Assembly: GCA_028752905.1 (NCBI GenBank)
Contig: JAQNBH010000019.1
Location: 1,323,001-1,387,000 of the forward strand
Length of the DNA stretch: 64,000 nt
Source: Cladorhizidae sp. MBARI D1340-BT2
Lineage: Eukaryota > Porifera > Demospongiae > Poecilosclerida > Cladorhizidae
Reading direction: 5' to 3'
Shown piece after piece: positions 52,885 through 64,000 of this stretch (its first letter is position 1; each line of letters starts with the position of its first letter). Position numbers and translations under genes: made by a program. Below the pieces are notes generated by a model, which did no database searches, had not been told where the DNA came from, and saw only the letters and a list, made by a program, of their open reading frames with translations.

Positions 52885-53796
52885 AATATTCTGCACACTT
52901 CACTGTAATGGACTTGATATGATTCGAATGATAGGTTTCATTATGTGTTCTCTATCTTGATATTTGCCCTAATTTAGTCTATATATATGTTTCTCATTTT
53001 CCCCCCAAAAATCTTGTTATTTTGCCGTAAAGCTCATAACTTTTCTACACTCTACCCCAAAAAGATAATTTTTATATCACCGGATAGCCCTTCTAATTAT
53101 CTGTCTTTTGTACGTGCCAAAATTTTGAGTACTCTAAGTATTAGCAAGTTATGGTGATTTGAAGTGGTAAGGTTTGCGATCTTTCCTGGCGTTTTCCAGT
53201 TGCCAAAGCGGTGGCCTGCCAGTGAAAAACCACTACATTTATTGATAATCTGTTGACATGTTGCAGATAAGGGCCTTCTCTATCAGTTGACAAAATCTGG
53301 GACTTTGGTCTTGTTAATTAGGGCAGTTATGAATTGTACTCTTACTTGATGCTAAACATGTTAGCTTCGTAGATTATCCACACTTCACTGAATAGACTTG
53401 ATGTATAGCTATTAAGATAGGACTCTCTAAGTGCTCTCTCTTGATACCAAACATCCATATATTCTGCACACTTCACTGTAATGGACATGCAAGATAGGTA
53501 TCTCTCAGTGTTCTCTATCTTGAGCTAAACATGTTAGCTTCATAGATTCTCCACACTTCACTGAATAGACTTGATATATAGCTCTAAAGGTAGGCCTCTC
53601 TCTGTTCTCTCTCTTGATACCAAACATCCGTATATTCTGCATACATAGAATCACAAGATAGGTTTCTCTATGTGTTCTCTATCTTGATGCTAAACAGGTT
53701 AGCTTCATAGATTCTCCAAACTTCACTGTATAAACTTGATATATAGCTATTAAGATAGGTCTCTCCCTGTGCTCTCTGTTGATATCAAACATCCAT
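52885..53796 (+). repeat. Satellite monomer U59, type B with A603, A835
   Basis: 912 bp; partner U46. Confidence 0.95.
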
Positions 53797-54708
53797 AATA
53801 TTCTGCACACTTCACTGTAATGGACTTGATATGATTCGAATGATAGGTTTCATTATGTGTTCTCTATCTTGATATTTGCCCTAATTTAGTCTATATATAT
53901 GTTTCTAATTTTCCCCCCAAAAATCTTGTTATTTTGCCGTAAAGCTCATAACTTTTCTACACTTTACCCCAAAAAGATAATTTTTATATCACGGGATAGC
54001 CCTTCTAATTATCTGTCTTTTGTATGTGCCAAAATTTTGAGTACTCTAAGTATTAGCAAGTTATGGTGATTTGAAGTGGTAAGGTTTGCGATCTTTCCTG
54101 GCGTTTTCCAGTTGCCAAAGCGGTGGCCTGCCAGTGAAAAACCACTACATTTATTGATAATCTGTTGACATGTTGCAGATAAGGGCCTTCTCTATCAGTT
54201 GACAAAATCTGGGACTTTGGTCTTGTTAATTAGGGCAGTTATGAATTGTACTCTTACTTGATGCTAAACATGTTAGCTTCGTAGATTATCCACACTTCAC
54301 TGAATAGACTTGATGTATAGCTATTAAGATAGGACTCTCTAAGTGCTCTCTCTTGATACCAAACATCCATATATTCTGCACACTTCACTGTAATGAACTT
54401 GCAAGATAGGTATCTCTCAGTGTTCTCTATCTTGAGCTAAACATGTTAGCTTCATAGATTCTCCACACTTCACTGAATAGACTTGATATATAGCTCTAAA
54501 GGTAGGCCTCTCTCTGTTCTCTCTCTTGATACCAAACATCCGTATATTCTGCATACATAGAATCACAAGATAGGTTTCTCTATGTGTTCTCTATCTTGAT
54601 GCTAAACAGGTTAGCTTCATAGATTCTCCACACTTCACTGTATAAACTTGATATATAGCTATTAAGATAGGTCTCTCCCTGTGCTCTCTGTTGATATCAA
54701 ACATCCAT
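53797..54708 (+). repeat. Satellite monomer U60, type G
   Basis: 912 bp; A111, T229, A600; partner U47. Last unit of the second 13-unit block. Confidence 0.95.
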
Positions 54709-55616
54709 AATATTCTGCACACTTCACTGTAATGGACTTGATATGATTCGAATGATAGGTTTCATTATGTGTTCTCTATCTTGATATTTGCCCTAATTTG
54801 GTCTATATGTTTCTCATTTCCCCCCCAAAAATCTTGTTATTTTGCCGTAAAGCTCATAACTTTTCTACACTCTACCCCAAAAAGATAATTTTTATATCAC
54901 CGGATAGCCCTTCTAATTATCTGTCTTTTGTACGTGCCAAAATTTTGAGTACTCTAAGTATTAGCAAGTTATGGTGATTTGAAGTGGTAAGGTTTGCGAT
55001 CTTTCCTGGCGTTTTCCAGTTGCCAAAGCGGTGGCCTGCCAGTGAAAAACCACTACATTTATTGATAATCTGTTGACATGTTGCAGATAAGGGCCTTCTC
55101 TATCAGTTGACAAAATCTGGGACTTTGGTCTTGTTAATTAGGGCAGTTATGAATTGTACTCTTACTTGATGCTAAACATGTTAGCTTCGTAGATTATCCA
55201 CACTTCACTGAATAGACTTGATGTATAGCTATTAAGATAGGACTCTCTAAGTGCTCTCTCTTGATACCAAACATCCATATATTCTGCACACTTCACTGTA
55301 ATGGACTTGCAAGATAGGTATCTCTCAGTGTTCTCTATCTTGAGCTAAACATGTTAGCTTCATAGATTCTCCACACTTCACTGAATAGACTTGATATATA
55401 GCTCTAAAGGTAGGCCTCTCTCTGTTCTCTCTCTTGATACCAAACATCCGTATATTCTGCATACATAGAATCACAAGATAGGTTTCTCTATGTGTTCTCT
55501 ATCTTGATGCTAAACAGGTTAGCTTCATAGATTCTCCACACTTCACTGTATAAACTTGATATATAGCTATTAAGATAGGTCTCTCCCTGTGCTCTCTGTT
55601 GATATCAAACATCCAT
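54709..55616 (+). repeat. Satellite monomer U61, type S (908 bp)
   Basis: G92 with TA deletion; C116 (T3C7); CC196. Confidence 0.95.
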
Positions 55617-56528
55617 AATATTCTGCACACTTCACTGTAATGGACTTGATATGATTCGAATGATAGGTTTCATTATGTGTTCTCTATCTTGATATTTGCC
55701 CTAATTTAGTCTATATATATGTTTCTCATTTTCCCCCCAAAAATCTTGTTATTTTGCCGTAAAGCTCATAACTTTTCTACACTCTACCCCAAAAAGATAA
55801 TTTTTATATCACGGGATAGCCCTTCTAATTATCTGTCTTTTGTACGTGCCAAAATTTTGAGTACTCTAAGTATTAGCAAGTTATGGTGATTTGAAGTGGT
55901 AAGGTTTGCGATCTTTCCTGGCGTTTTCCAGTTGCCAAAGCGGTGGCCTGCCAGTGAAAAACCACTACATTTATTGATAATCTGTTGACATGTTGCAGAT
56001 AAGGGCCTTCTCTATCAGTTGACAAAATCTGGGACTTTGGTCTTGTTAATTAGGGCAGTTATGAATTGTACTCTTACTTGATGCTAAACATGTTAGCTTC
56101 GTAGATTATCCACACTTCACTGAATAGACTTGATGTATAGCTATTAAGATAGGACTCTCTAAGTGCTCTCTCTTGATACCAAACATCCATATATTCTGCA
56201 CACTTCACTGTAATGGACTTGCAAGATAGGTATCTCTCAGTGTTCTCTATCTTGAGCTAAACATGTTAGCTTCATAGATTCTCCACACTTCACTGAATAG
56301 ACTTGATATATAGCTCTAAAGGTAGGCCTCTCTCTGTTCTCTCTCTTGATACCAAACATCCGTATATTCTGCATACATAGAATCACAAGATAGGTTTCTC
56401 TATGTGTTCTCTATCTTGATGCTAAACAGGTTAGCTTCATAGATTCTCCACACTTCACTGTATAAACTTGATATATAGCTATTAAGATAGGTCTCTCCCT
56501 GTGCTCTCTGTTGATATCAAACATCCAT
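55617..56528 (+). repeat. Satellite monomer U62, type A
   Basis: 912 bp; CG196, C840. Confidence 0.95.
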
Positions 56529-57440
56529 AATATTCTGCATACTTCACTGTAATGGACTTGATATGATTCGAATGATAGGTTTCATTATGTGTTCTCTATC
56601 TTGATATTTGCCCTAATTTAGTCTATATATATGTTTCTCATTTCCCCCCCAAAAATCTTGTTATTTTGCCGTAAAGCTCATAACTTTTCTACACTCTACC
56701 CCAAAAAGATAATTTTTATATCACCGGATAGCCCTTCTAATTATCTGTCTTTTGTACGTGCCAAAATTTTGAGTACTCTAAGTATTAGCAAGTTATGGTG
56801 ATTTGAAGTGGTAAGGTTTGCGATCTTTCCTGGCGTTTTCCAGTTGCCAAAGCGGTGGCCTGCCAGTGAAAAACCACTACATTTATTGATAATCTGTTGA
56901 CATGTTGCAGATAAGGGCCTTCTCTATCAGTTGACAAAATCTGGGACTTTGGTCTTGTTAATTAGGGCAGTTATGAATTGTACTCTTACTTGATGCTAAA
57001 CATGTTAGCTTCGTAGATTATCCACACTTCACTGAATAGACTTGATGTATAGCTATTAAGATAGGACTCTCTAAGTGCTCTCTCTTGATACCAAACATCC
57101 ATATATTCTGCACACTTCACTGTAATGGACTTGCAAGATAGGTATCTCTCAGTGTTCTCTATCTTGAGCTAAACATGTTAGCTTCATAGATTCTCCACAC
57201 TTCACTGAATAGACTTGATATATAGCTCTAAAGGTAGGACTCTCTCTGTTCTCTCTCTTGATACCAAACATCCGTATATTCTGCATACATAGAATCACAA
57301 GATAGGTTTCTCTATGTGTTCTCTATCTTGATGCTAAACAGGTTAGCTTCATAGATTCTCCACACTTTACTGTATAAACTTGATATATAGCTATTAAGAT
57401 AGGTCTCTCCCTGTGCTCTCTGTTGATATCAAACATCCAT
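56529..57440 (+). repeat. Satellite monomer U63, type F
   Basis: 912 bp; T12, C116, CC196, T840, without A446; private A711 ('ggtaggactc'). Confidence 0.95.
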
Positions 57441-58352
57441 AATATTCTGCACACTTCACTGTAATGGACTTGATATGATTCGAATGATAGGTTTCATTAT
57501 GTGTTCTCTATCTTGATATTTGCCCTAATTTAGTCTATATATATGTTTCTCATTTTCCCCCCAAAAATCTTGTTATTTTGCCGTAAAGCTCATAACTTTT
57601 CTACACTCTACCCCAAAAAGATAATTTTTATATCACCGGATAGCCCTTCTAATTATCTGTCTTTTGTACGTGCCAAAATTTTGAGTACTCTAAGTATTAG
57701 CAAGTTATGGTGATTTGAAGTGGTAAGGTTTGCGATCTTTCCTGGCGTTTTCCAGTTGCCAAAGCGGTGGCCTGCCAGTGAAAAACCACTACATTTATTG
57801 ATAATCTGTTGACATGTTGCAGATAAGGGCCTTCTCTATCAGTTGACAAAATCTGGGACTTTGGTCTTGTTAATTAGGGCAGTTATGAATTGTACTCTTA
57901 CTTGATGCTAAACATGTTAGCTTCGTAGATTATCCACACTTCACTGAATAGACTTGATGTATAGCTATTAAGATAGGACTCTCTAAGTGCTCTCTCTTGA
58001 TACCAAACATCCATATATTCTGCACACTTCACTGTAATGGACTTGCAAGATAGGTATCTCTCAGTGTTCTCTATCTTGAGCTAAACATGTTAGCTTCATA
58101 GATTCTCCACACTTCACTGAATAGACTTGATATATAGCTCTAAAGGTAGGCCTCTCTCTGTTCTCTCTCTTGATACCAAACATCCGTATATTCTGCATAC
58201 ATAGAATCACAAGATAGGTTTCTCTATGTGTTCTCTATCTTGATGCTAAACAGGTTAGCTTCATAGATTCTCCAAACTTCACTGTATAAACTTGATATAT
58301 AGCTATTAAGATAGGTCTCTCCCTGTGCTCTCTGTTGATATCAAACATCCAT
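57441..58352 (+). repeat. Satellite monomer U64, type B with A835
   Basis: 912 bp; A835 as in U46 and U59 but without A603. Confidence 0.95.
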
Positions 58353-59264
58353 AATATTCTGCACACTTCACTGTAATGGACTTGATATGATTCGAATGAT
58401 AGGTTTCATTATGTGTTCTCTATCTTGATATTTGCCCTAATTTAGTCTATATATATGTTTCTCATTTTTCCCCCAAAAATCTTGTTATTTTGCCGTAAAG
58501 CTCATAACTTTTCTACACTTTACCCCAAAAAGATAATTTTTATATCACGGGATAGCCCTTCTAATTATCTGTCTTTTGTATGTGCCAAAATTTTGAGTAC
58601 TCTAAGTATTAGCAAGTTATGGTGATTTGAAGTGGTAAGGTTTGCGATCTTTCCTGGCGTTTTCCAGTTGCCAAAGCGGTGGCCTGCCAGTGAAAAACCA
58701 CTACATTTATTGATAATCTGTTGACATGTTGCAGATAAGGGCCTTCTCTATCAGTTGACAAAATCTGGGACTTTGGTCTTGTTAATTAGGGCAGTTATGA
58801 ATTGTACTCTTACTTGATGCTAAACATGTTAGCTTCGTAGATTATCCACACTTCACTGAATAGACTTGATGTATAGCTATTAAGATAGGACTCTCTAAGT
58901 GCTCTCTCTTGATACCAAACATCCATATATTCTGCACACTTCACTGTAATGGACTTGCAAGATAGGTATCTCTCAGTGTTCTCTATCTTGAGCTAAACAT
59001 GTTAGCTTCATAGATTCTCCACACTTCACTGAATAGACTTGATATATAGCTCTAAAGGTAGGCCTCTCTCTGTTCTCTCTCTTGATACCAAACATCCGTA
59101 TATTCTGCATACATAGAATCACAAGATAGGTTTCTCTATGTGTTCTCTATCTTGATGCTAAACAGGTTAGCTTCATAGATTCTCCACACTTCACTGTATA
59201 AACTTGATATATAGCTATTAAGATAGGTCTCTCCCTGTGCTCTCTGTTGATATCAAACATCCAT
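58353..59264 (+). repeat. Satellite monomer U65, type G
   Basis: 912 bp; T168, T229; T5C5A5 tract; lacks A111 and A600. Confidence 0.95.
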
Positions 59265-60172
59265 AATATTCTGCACACTTCACTGTAATGGACTTGATAT
59301 GATTCGAATGATAGGTTTCATTATGTGTTCTCTATCTTGATATTTGCCCTAATTTGGTCTATATGTTTCTCATTTTCCCCCCAAAAATCTTGTTATTTTG
59401 CCGTAAAGCTCATAACTTTTCTACACTCTACCCCAAAAAGATAATTTTTATATCACCGGATAGCCCTTCTAATTATCTGTCTTTTGTACGTGCCAAAATT
59501 TTGAGTACTCTAAGTATTAGCAAGTTATGGTGATTTGAAGTGGTAAGGTTTGCGATCTTTCCTGGCGTTTTCCAGTTGCCAAAGCGGTGGCCTGCCAGTG
59601 AAAAACCACTACATTTATTGATAATCTGTTGACATGTTGCAGATAAGGGCCTTCTCTATCAGTTGACAAAATCTGGGACTTTGGTCTTGTTAATTAGGGC
59701 AGTTATGAATTGTACTCTTACTTGATGCTAAACATGTTAGCTTCGTAGATTATCCACACTTCACTGAATAGACTTGATGTATAGCTATTAAGATAGGACT
59801 CTCTAAGTGCTCTCTCTTGATACCAAACATCCATATATTCTGCACACTTCACTGTAATGGACTTGCAAGATAGGTATCTCTCAGTGTTCTCTATCTTGAG
59901 CTAAACATGTTAGCTTCATAGATTCTCCACACTTCACTGAATAGACTTGATATATAGCTCTAAAGGTAGGCCTCTCTCTGTTCTCTCTCTTGATACCAAA
60001 CATCCGTATATTCTGCATACATAGAATCACAAGATAGGTTTCTCTATGTGTTCTCTATCTTGATGCTAAACAGGTTAGCTTCATAGATTCTCCACACTTC
60101 ACTGTATAAACTTGATATATAGCTATTAAGATAGGTCTCTCCCTGTGCTCTCTGTTGATATCAAACATCCAT
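59265..60172 (+). repeat. Satellite monomer U66, type S (908 bp)
   Basis: G92 with TA deletion; T4C6; CC196. Confidence 0.95.
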
Positions 60173-61084
60173 AATATTCTGCACACTTCACTGTAATGGA
60201 CTTGATATGATTCGAATGATAGGTTTCATTATGTGTTCTCTATCTTGATATTTGCCCTAATTTAGTCTATATATATGTTTCTCATTTTCCCCCCAAAAAT
60301 CTTGTTATTTTGCCGTAAAGCTCATAACTTTTCTACACTTTACCCCAAAAAGATAATTTTTATATCACGGGATAGCCCTTCTAATTATCTGTCTTTTGTA
60401 CGTGCCAAAATTTTGAGTACTCTAAGTATTAGCAAGTTATGGTGATTTGAAGTGGTAAGGTTTGCGATCTTTCCTGGCGTTTTCCAGTTGCCAAAGCGGT
60501 GGCCTGCCAGTGAAAAACCACTACATTTATTGATAATCTGTTGACATGTTGCAGATAAGGGCCTTCTCTATCAGTTGACAAAATCTGGGACTTTGGTCTT
60601 GTTAATTAGGGCAGTTATGAATTGTACTCTTACTTGATGCTAAACATGTTAGCTTCGTAGATTATCCACACTTCACTGAATAGACTTGATGTATAGCTAT
60701 TAAGATAGGACTCTCTAAGTGCTCTCTCTTGATACCAAACATCCATATATTCTGCACACTTCACTGTAATGGACTTGCAAGATAGGTATCTCTCAGTGTT
60801 CTCTATCTTGAGCTAAACATGTTAGCTTCATAGATTCTCCACACTTCACTGAATAGACTTGATATATAGCTCTAAAGGTAGGCCTCTCTCTGTTCTCTCT
60901 CTTGATACCAAACATCCGTATATTCTGCATACATAGAATCACAAGATAGGTTTCTCTATGTGTTCTCTATCTTGATGCTAAACAGGTTAGCTTCATAGAT
61001 TCTCCACACTTCACTGTATAAACTTGATATATAGCTATTAAGATAGGTCTCTCCCTGTGCTCTCTGTTGATATCAAACATCCAT
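60173..61084 (+). repeat. Satellite monomer U67, type H
   Basis: 912 bp; T168, CG196, C840. Confidence 0.95.
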
Positions 61085-61996
61085 AATATTCTGCACACTT
61101 CACTGTAATGGACTTGATATGATTCGAATGATAGGTTTCATTATGTGTTCTCTATCTTGATATTTGCCCTAATTTAGTCTATATATATGTTTCTCATTTT
61201 CCCCCCAAAAATCTTGTTATTTTGCCGTAAAGCTCATAACTTTTCTACACTTTACCCCAAAAAGATAATTTTTATATCACGGGATAGCCCTTCTAATTAT
61301 CTGTCTTTTGTACGTGCCAAAATTTTGAGTACTCTAAGTATTAGCAAGTTATGGTGATTTGAAGTGGTAAGGTTTGCGATCTTTCCTGGCGTTTTCCAGT
61401 TGCCAAAGCGGTGGCCTGCCAGTGAAAAACCACTACATTTATTGATAATCTGTTGACATGTTGCAGATAAGGGCCTTCTCTATCAGTTGACAAAATCTGG
61501 GACTTTGGTCTTGTTAATTAGGGCAGTTATGAATTGTACTCTTACTTGATGCTAAACATGTTAGCTTCGTAGATTATCCACACTTCACTGAATAGACTTG
61601 ATGTATAGCTATTAAGATAGGACTCTCTAAGTGCTCTCTCTTGATACCAAACATCCATATATTCTGCACACTTCACTGTAATGGACTTGCAAGATAGGTA
61701 TCTCTCAGTGTTCTCTATCTTGAGCTAAACATGTTAGCTTCATAGATTCTCCACACTTCACTGAATAGACTTGATATATAGCTCTAAAGGTAGGCCTCTC
61801 TCTGTTCTCTCTCTTGATACCAAACATCCGTATATTCTGCATACATAGAATCACAAGATAGGTTTCTCTATGTGTTCTCTATCTTGATGCTAAACAGGTT
61901 AGCTTCATAGATTCTCCACACTTCACTGTATAAACTTGATATATAGCTATTAAGATAGGTCTCTCCCTGTGCTCTCTGTTGATATCAAACATCCAT
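61085..61996 (+). repeat. Satellite monomer U68, type H
   Basis: 912 bp; T168, CG196, C840. Confidence 0.95.
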
Positions 61997-62904
61997 AATA
62001 TTCTGCACACTTCACTGTAATGGACTTGATATGATTCGAATGATAGGTTTCATTATGTGTTCTCTATCTTGATATTTGCCCTAATTTGGTCTATATGTTT
62101 CTCATTTTCCCCCCAAAAATCTTGTTATTTTGCCGTAAAGCTCATAACTTTTCTACACTCTACCCCAAAAAGATAATTTTTATATCACCGGATAGCCCTT
62201 CTAATTATCTGTCTTTTGTACGTGCCAAAATTTTGAGTACTCTAAGTATTAGCAAGTTATGGTGATTTGAAGTGGTAAGGTTTGCGATCTTTCCTGGCGT
62301 TTTCCAGTTGCCAAAGCGGTGGCCTGCCAGTGAAAAACCACTACATTTATTGATAATCTGTTGACATGTTGCAGATAAGGGCCTTCTCTATCAGTTGACA
62401 AAATCTGGGACTTTGGTCTTGTTAATTAGGGCAGTTATGAATTGTACTCTTACTTGATGCTAAACATGTTAGCTTCGTAGATTATCCACACTTCACTGAA
62501 TAGACTTGATGTATAGCTATTAAGATAGGACTCTCTAAGTGCTCTCTCTTGATACCAAACATCCATATATTCTGCACACTTCACTGTAATGGACTTGCAA
62601 GATAGGTATCTCTCAGTGTTCTCTATCTTGAGCTAAACATGTTAGCTTCATAGATTCTCCACACTTCACTGAATAGACTTGATATATAGCTCTAAAGGTA
62701 GGCCTCTCTCTGTTCTCTCTCTTGATACCAAACATCCGTATATTCTGCATACATAGAATCACAAGATAGGTTTCTCTATGTGTTCTCTATCTTGATGCTA
62801 AACAGGTTAGCTTCATAGATTCTCCACACTTCACTGTATAAACTTGATATATAGCTATTAAGATAGGTCTCTCCCTGTGCTCTCTGTTGATATCAAACAT
62901 CCAT
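61997..62904 (+). repeat. Satellite monomer U69, type S (908 bp)
   Basis: G92 with TA deletion; T4C6; CC196. Confidence 0.95.
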
Positions 62905-63554
62905 AATATTCTGCACACTTCACTGTAATGGACTTGATATGATTCGAATGATAGGTTTCATTATGTGTTCTCTATCTTGATATTTGCCCTAATTTAGTCT
63001 ATATATATGTTTCTCATTTTCCCCCCAAAAATCTTGTTATTTTGCCGTAAAGCTCATAACTTTTCTACACTTTACCCCAAAAAGATAATTTTTATATCAC
63101 GGGATAGCCCTTCTAATTATCTGTCTTTTGTACGTGCCAAAATTTTGAGTACTCTAAGTATTAGCAAGTTATGGTGATTTGAAGTGGTAAGGTTTGCGAT
63201 CTTTCCTGGCGTTTTCCAGTTGCCAAAGCGGTGGCCTGCCAGTGAAAAACCACTACATTTATTGATAATCTGTTGACATGTTGCAGATAAGGGCCTTCTC
63301 TATCAGTTGACAAAATCTGGGACTTTGGTCTTGTTAATTAGGGCAGTTATGAATTGTACTCTTACTTGATGCTAAACATGTTAGCTTCGTAGATTATCCA
63401 CACTTCACTGAATAGACTTGATGTATAGCTATTAAGATAGGACTCTCTAAGTGCTCTCTCTTGATACCAAACATCCATATATTCTGCACACTTCACTGTA
63501 ATGGACTTGCAAGATAGGTATCTCTCAGTGTTCTCTATCTTGAGCTAAACATGT

Positions 63555-63719
63555 TAGCTTCATAGATTCTCCACACTTCACTGAATAGACTTGATATATA
63601 GCTCTAAAGGTAGGCCTCTCTCTGTTCTCTCTCTTGATACCAAACATCCGTATATTCTGCATACATAGAATCACAAGATAGGTTTCTCTATGTGTTCTCT
63701 ATCTTGATGCTAAACAGGT
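63555..63719 (+). repeat. P2-Q2 sub-repeat, first copy in U70
   Basis: Runs from 'tagcttcatagatt' to the next 'tagcttc'; 165 bases. Followed directly by a matching second copy. Confidence 0.92.
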
Positions 63720-63884
63720 TAGCTTCATAGATTCTCCACACTTCACTGAATAGACTTGATATATAGCTCTAAAGGTAGGCCTCTCTCTGTTCTCTCTCTT
63801 GATACCAAACATCCGTATATTCTGCATACATAGAATCACAAGATAGGTTTCTCTATGTGTTCTCTATCTTGATGCTAAACAGGT
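63720..63884 (+). repeat. P2-Q2 sub-repeat, duplicated copy in U70
   Basis: 'gaatagacttgat' appears where P3 would read 'gtataaacttgat', and P3 follows only at 63885. Unequal exchange between P2 of one unit and P3 of another, which share their first 29 bases, would give this product; that mechanism is inferred. Confidence 0.92.
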
Positions 63885-63981
63885 TAGCTTCATAGATTCT
63901 CCACACTTCACTGTATAAACTTGATATATAGCTATTAAGATAGGTCTCTCCCTGTGCTCTCTGTTGATATCAAACATCCAT

Positions 63982-64000
63982 AATATTCTGCACACTTCAC
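63982..64000 (+). repeat. Satellite monomer U71, partial (19 bp)
   Basis: First 19 bases of the next unit, with C12, cut by the window edge. This shows the array continues. Confidence 0.9.

Larger units (their letters stand above)
42853..54708 (+). repeat. 13-unit block, second copy (11,856 bp)
   Basis: U48-U60, immediately adjacent to and in the same order as U35-U47. The flanking units U34 and U61 do not match the opposite block edges, so the duplication is bounded to about one unit at each side. Confidence 0.92.
51973..54708 (+). repeat. F-B-G trio, copy 2
   Basis: U58-U60; same markers as copy 1. Followed by an S unit (U61). Confidence 0.8.
56529..59264 (+). repeat. F-B-G trio, copy 3 (diverged)
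   Basis: U63-U65; keeps T12/C116/T840, A835 and T229 but lacks A446, A603, A111 and A600. Also followed by an S unit (U66). It branched before those four changes arose, or lost them by conversion. Confidence 0.75.
62905..63981 (+). repeat. Satellite monomer U70, type H, 1077 bp (expanded)
   Basis: H type with a second copy of P2-Q2, giving P1 Q1 P2 Q2 P2 Q2 P3. The extra 165 bases are exactly one P2-Q2 step. It is the only unit in the window with altered sub-repeat number. Confidence 0.95.
1..64000. repeat. 912-bp satellite array, 70 full units, fills window
   Basis: The same 912-base text recurs head to tail from the first base to the last. The landmark 'aatattctgcacac' (or 'gcatac' variant) returns at 1, 913, 1825 and so on to 63982, and the sum of unit lengths accounts for all 64,000 bases. 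Units differ by only a few substitutions each, so identity is around 99% or higher. Only four kinds of indel occur: a 4-base TA loss in six units, a +1 and a -1 in U44, and a 165-base duplication in U70. All units have the same orientation. No gene, RNA gene or transposon interrupts the array. Such arrays are typical of eukaryotic pericentromeric, subtelomeric or knob heterochromatin; which of these applies cannot be told from the sequence. Confidence 0.98.

Noticed and set aside
1..64000. CRISPR array
   Set aside because: Repeats are 912 bp and contiguous, with no short repeat alternating with unique spacers. The P/Q boxes are all related to each other.
1..64000. tRNA, rRNA or other structured RNA gene
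   Set aside because: No cloverleaf, rRNA text or A/B-box pair was recognised. The Q-box hairpins alone do not support an RNA gene.
1..64000. Bacterial or phage accessory system hidden in the window
   Set aside because: There are no long open frames on either strand, and the repeat accounts for every base.

Overview
The whole 64 kb window is one head-to-tail satellite DNA array. The monomer is 912 bp, about 37% G+C (335 of 912 bases in the first unit). It fills the window as 70 complete units plus a 19-base start of a 71st. I saw no unique sequence, no inverted unit, no transposon insertion and no credible gene, and the array runs off both ends. The length bookkeeping closes exactly: 63 units of 912 bp, six of 908 bp (all lacking the same 4 bases of a TA run), one of 1077 bp (an internal 165-bp duplication), and 19 bases. 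The unit start at base 1 is arbitrary.

Organism: a long homogeneous satellite with depleted CpG (9 sites seen against about 30 expected per unit) points to a eukaryotic heterochromatic block. A stretch reading 'gctcataacttttctacac' resembles a motif common in flowering-plant satellites, so a plant is my best guess. This is an inference and I do not recognise the family or species.

Monomer anatomy (offsets from unit start): offsets 478 to about 989 (running into the next unit) are three copies of a compound sub-repeat, each a 95-bp P box plus a 70-80 bp Q box. Offsets 78-466 are a non-repeated core of about 389 bp bounded by CTTGAT on both sides. Removing the core would join Q3 to P1 with the same junction seen between Q2 and P3, so the monomer may be an older ~174-bp tandem repeat interrupted by a core.

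Higher-order structure: I typed each unit at offsets 12, 92, 116, 168, 196-197, 416 and 840. Types: A = C,A,T,C,CG,G,C; A* = A with T840; B = C,A,T,C,CC,G,C; C = C,A,T,T,CG,T,T; D = T,A,T,T,CG,G,C; E = T,A,C,C,TC,G,C; F = T,A,C,C,CC,G,T; H = C,A,T,T,CG,G,C; G = H plus T229; L = full-length units with G92; S = 908-bp units with G92. Order U1-U70: A B C B A* B D D C B A* B A | L1 L2 L3 S L1 L2 L3 S | H S | C B A A* B A D C B A* B | A* B A D D A D D E E F B G | A* B A D D A D D E E F B G | S A F B G S H H S H.

This order shows nested segmental duplications: a nearly perfect 13-unit (11,856 bp) tandem duplication (30997-42852 and 42853-54708), a 4-unit one (11857-15500 and 15501-19144), a 3-unit one inside the 13-unit block, a C-B-A*-B block used twice (1825-5472 and 7297-10944), and an F-B-G trio at three places with rising divergence. 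The array therefore records recent unequal exchange at several scales. It is not a set of genes working together.
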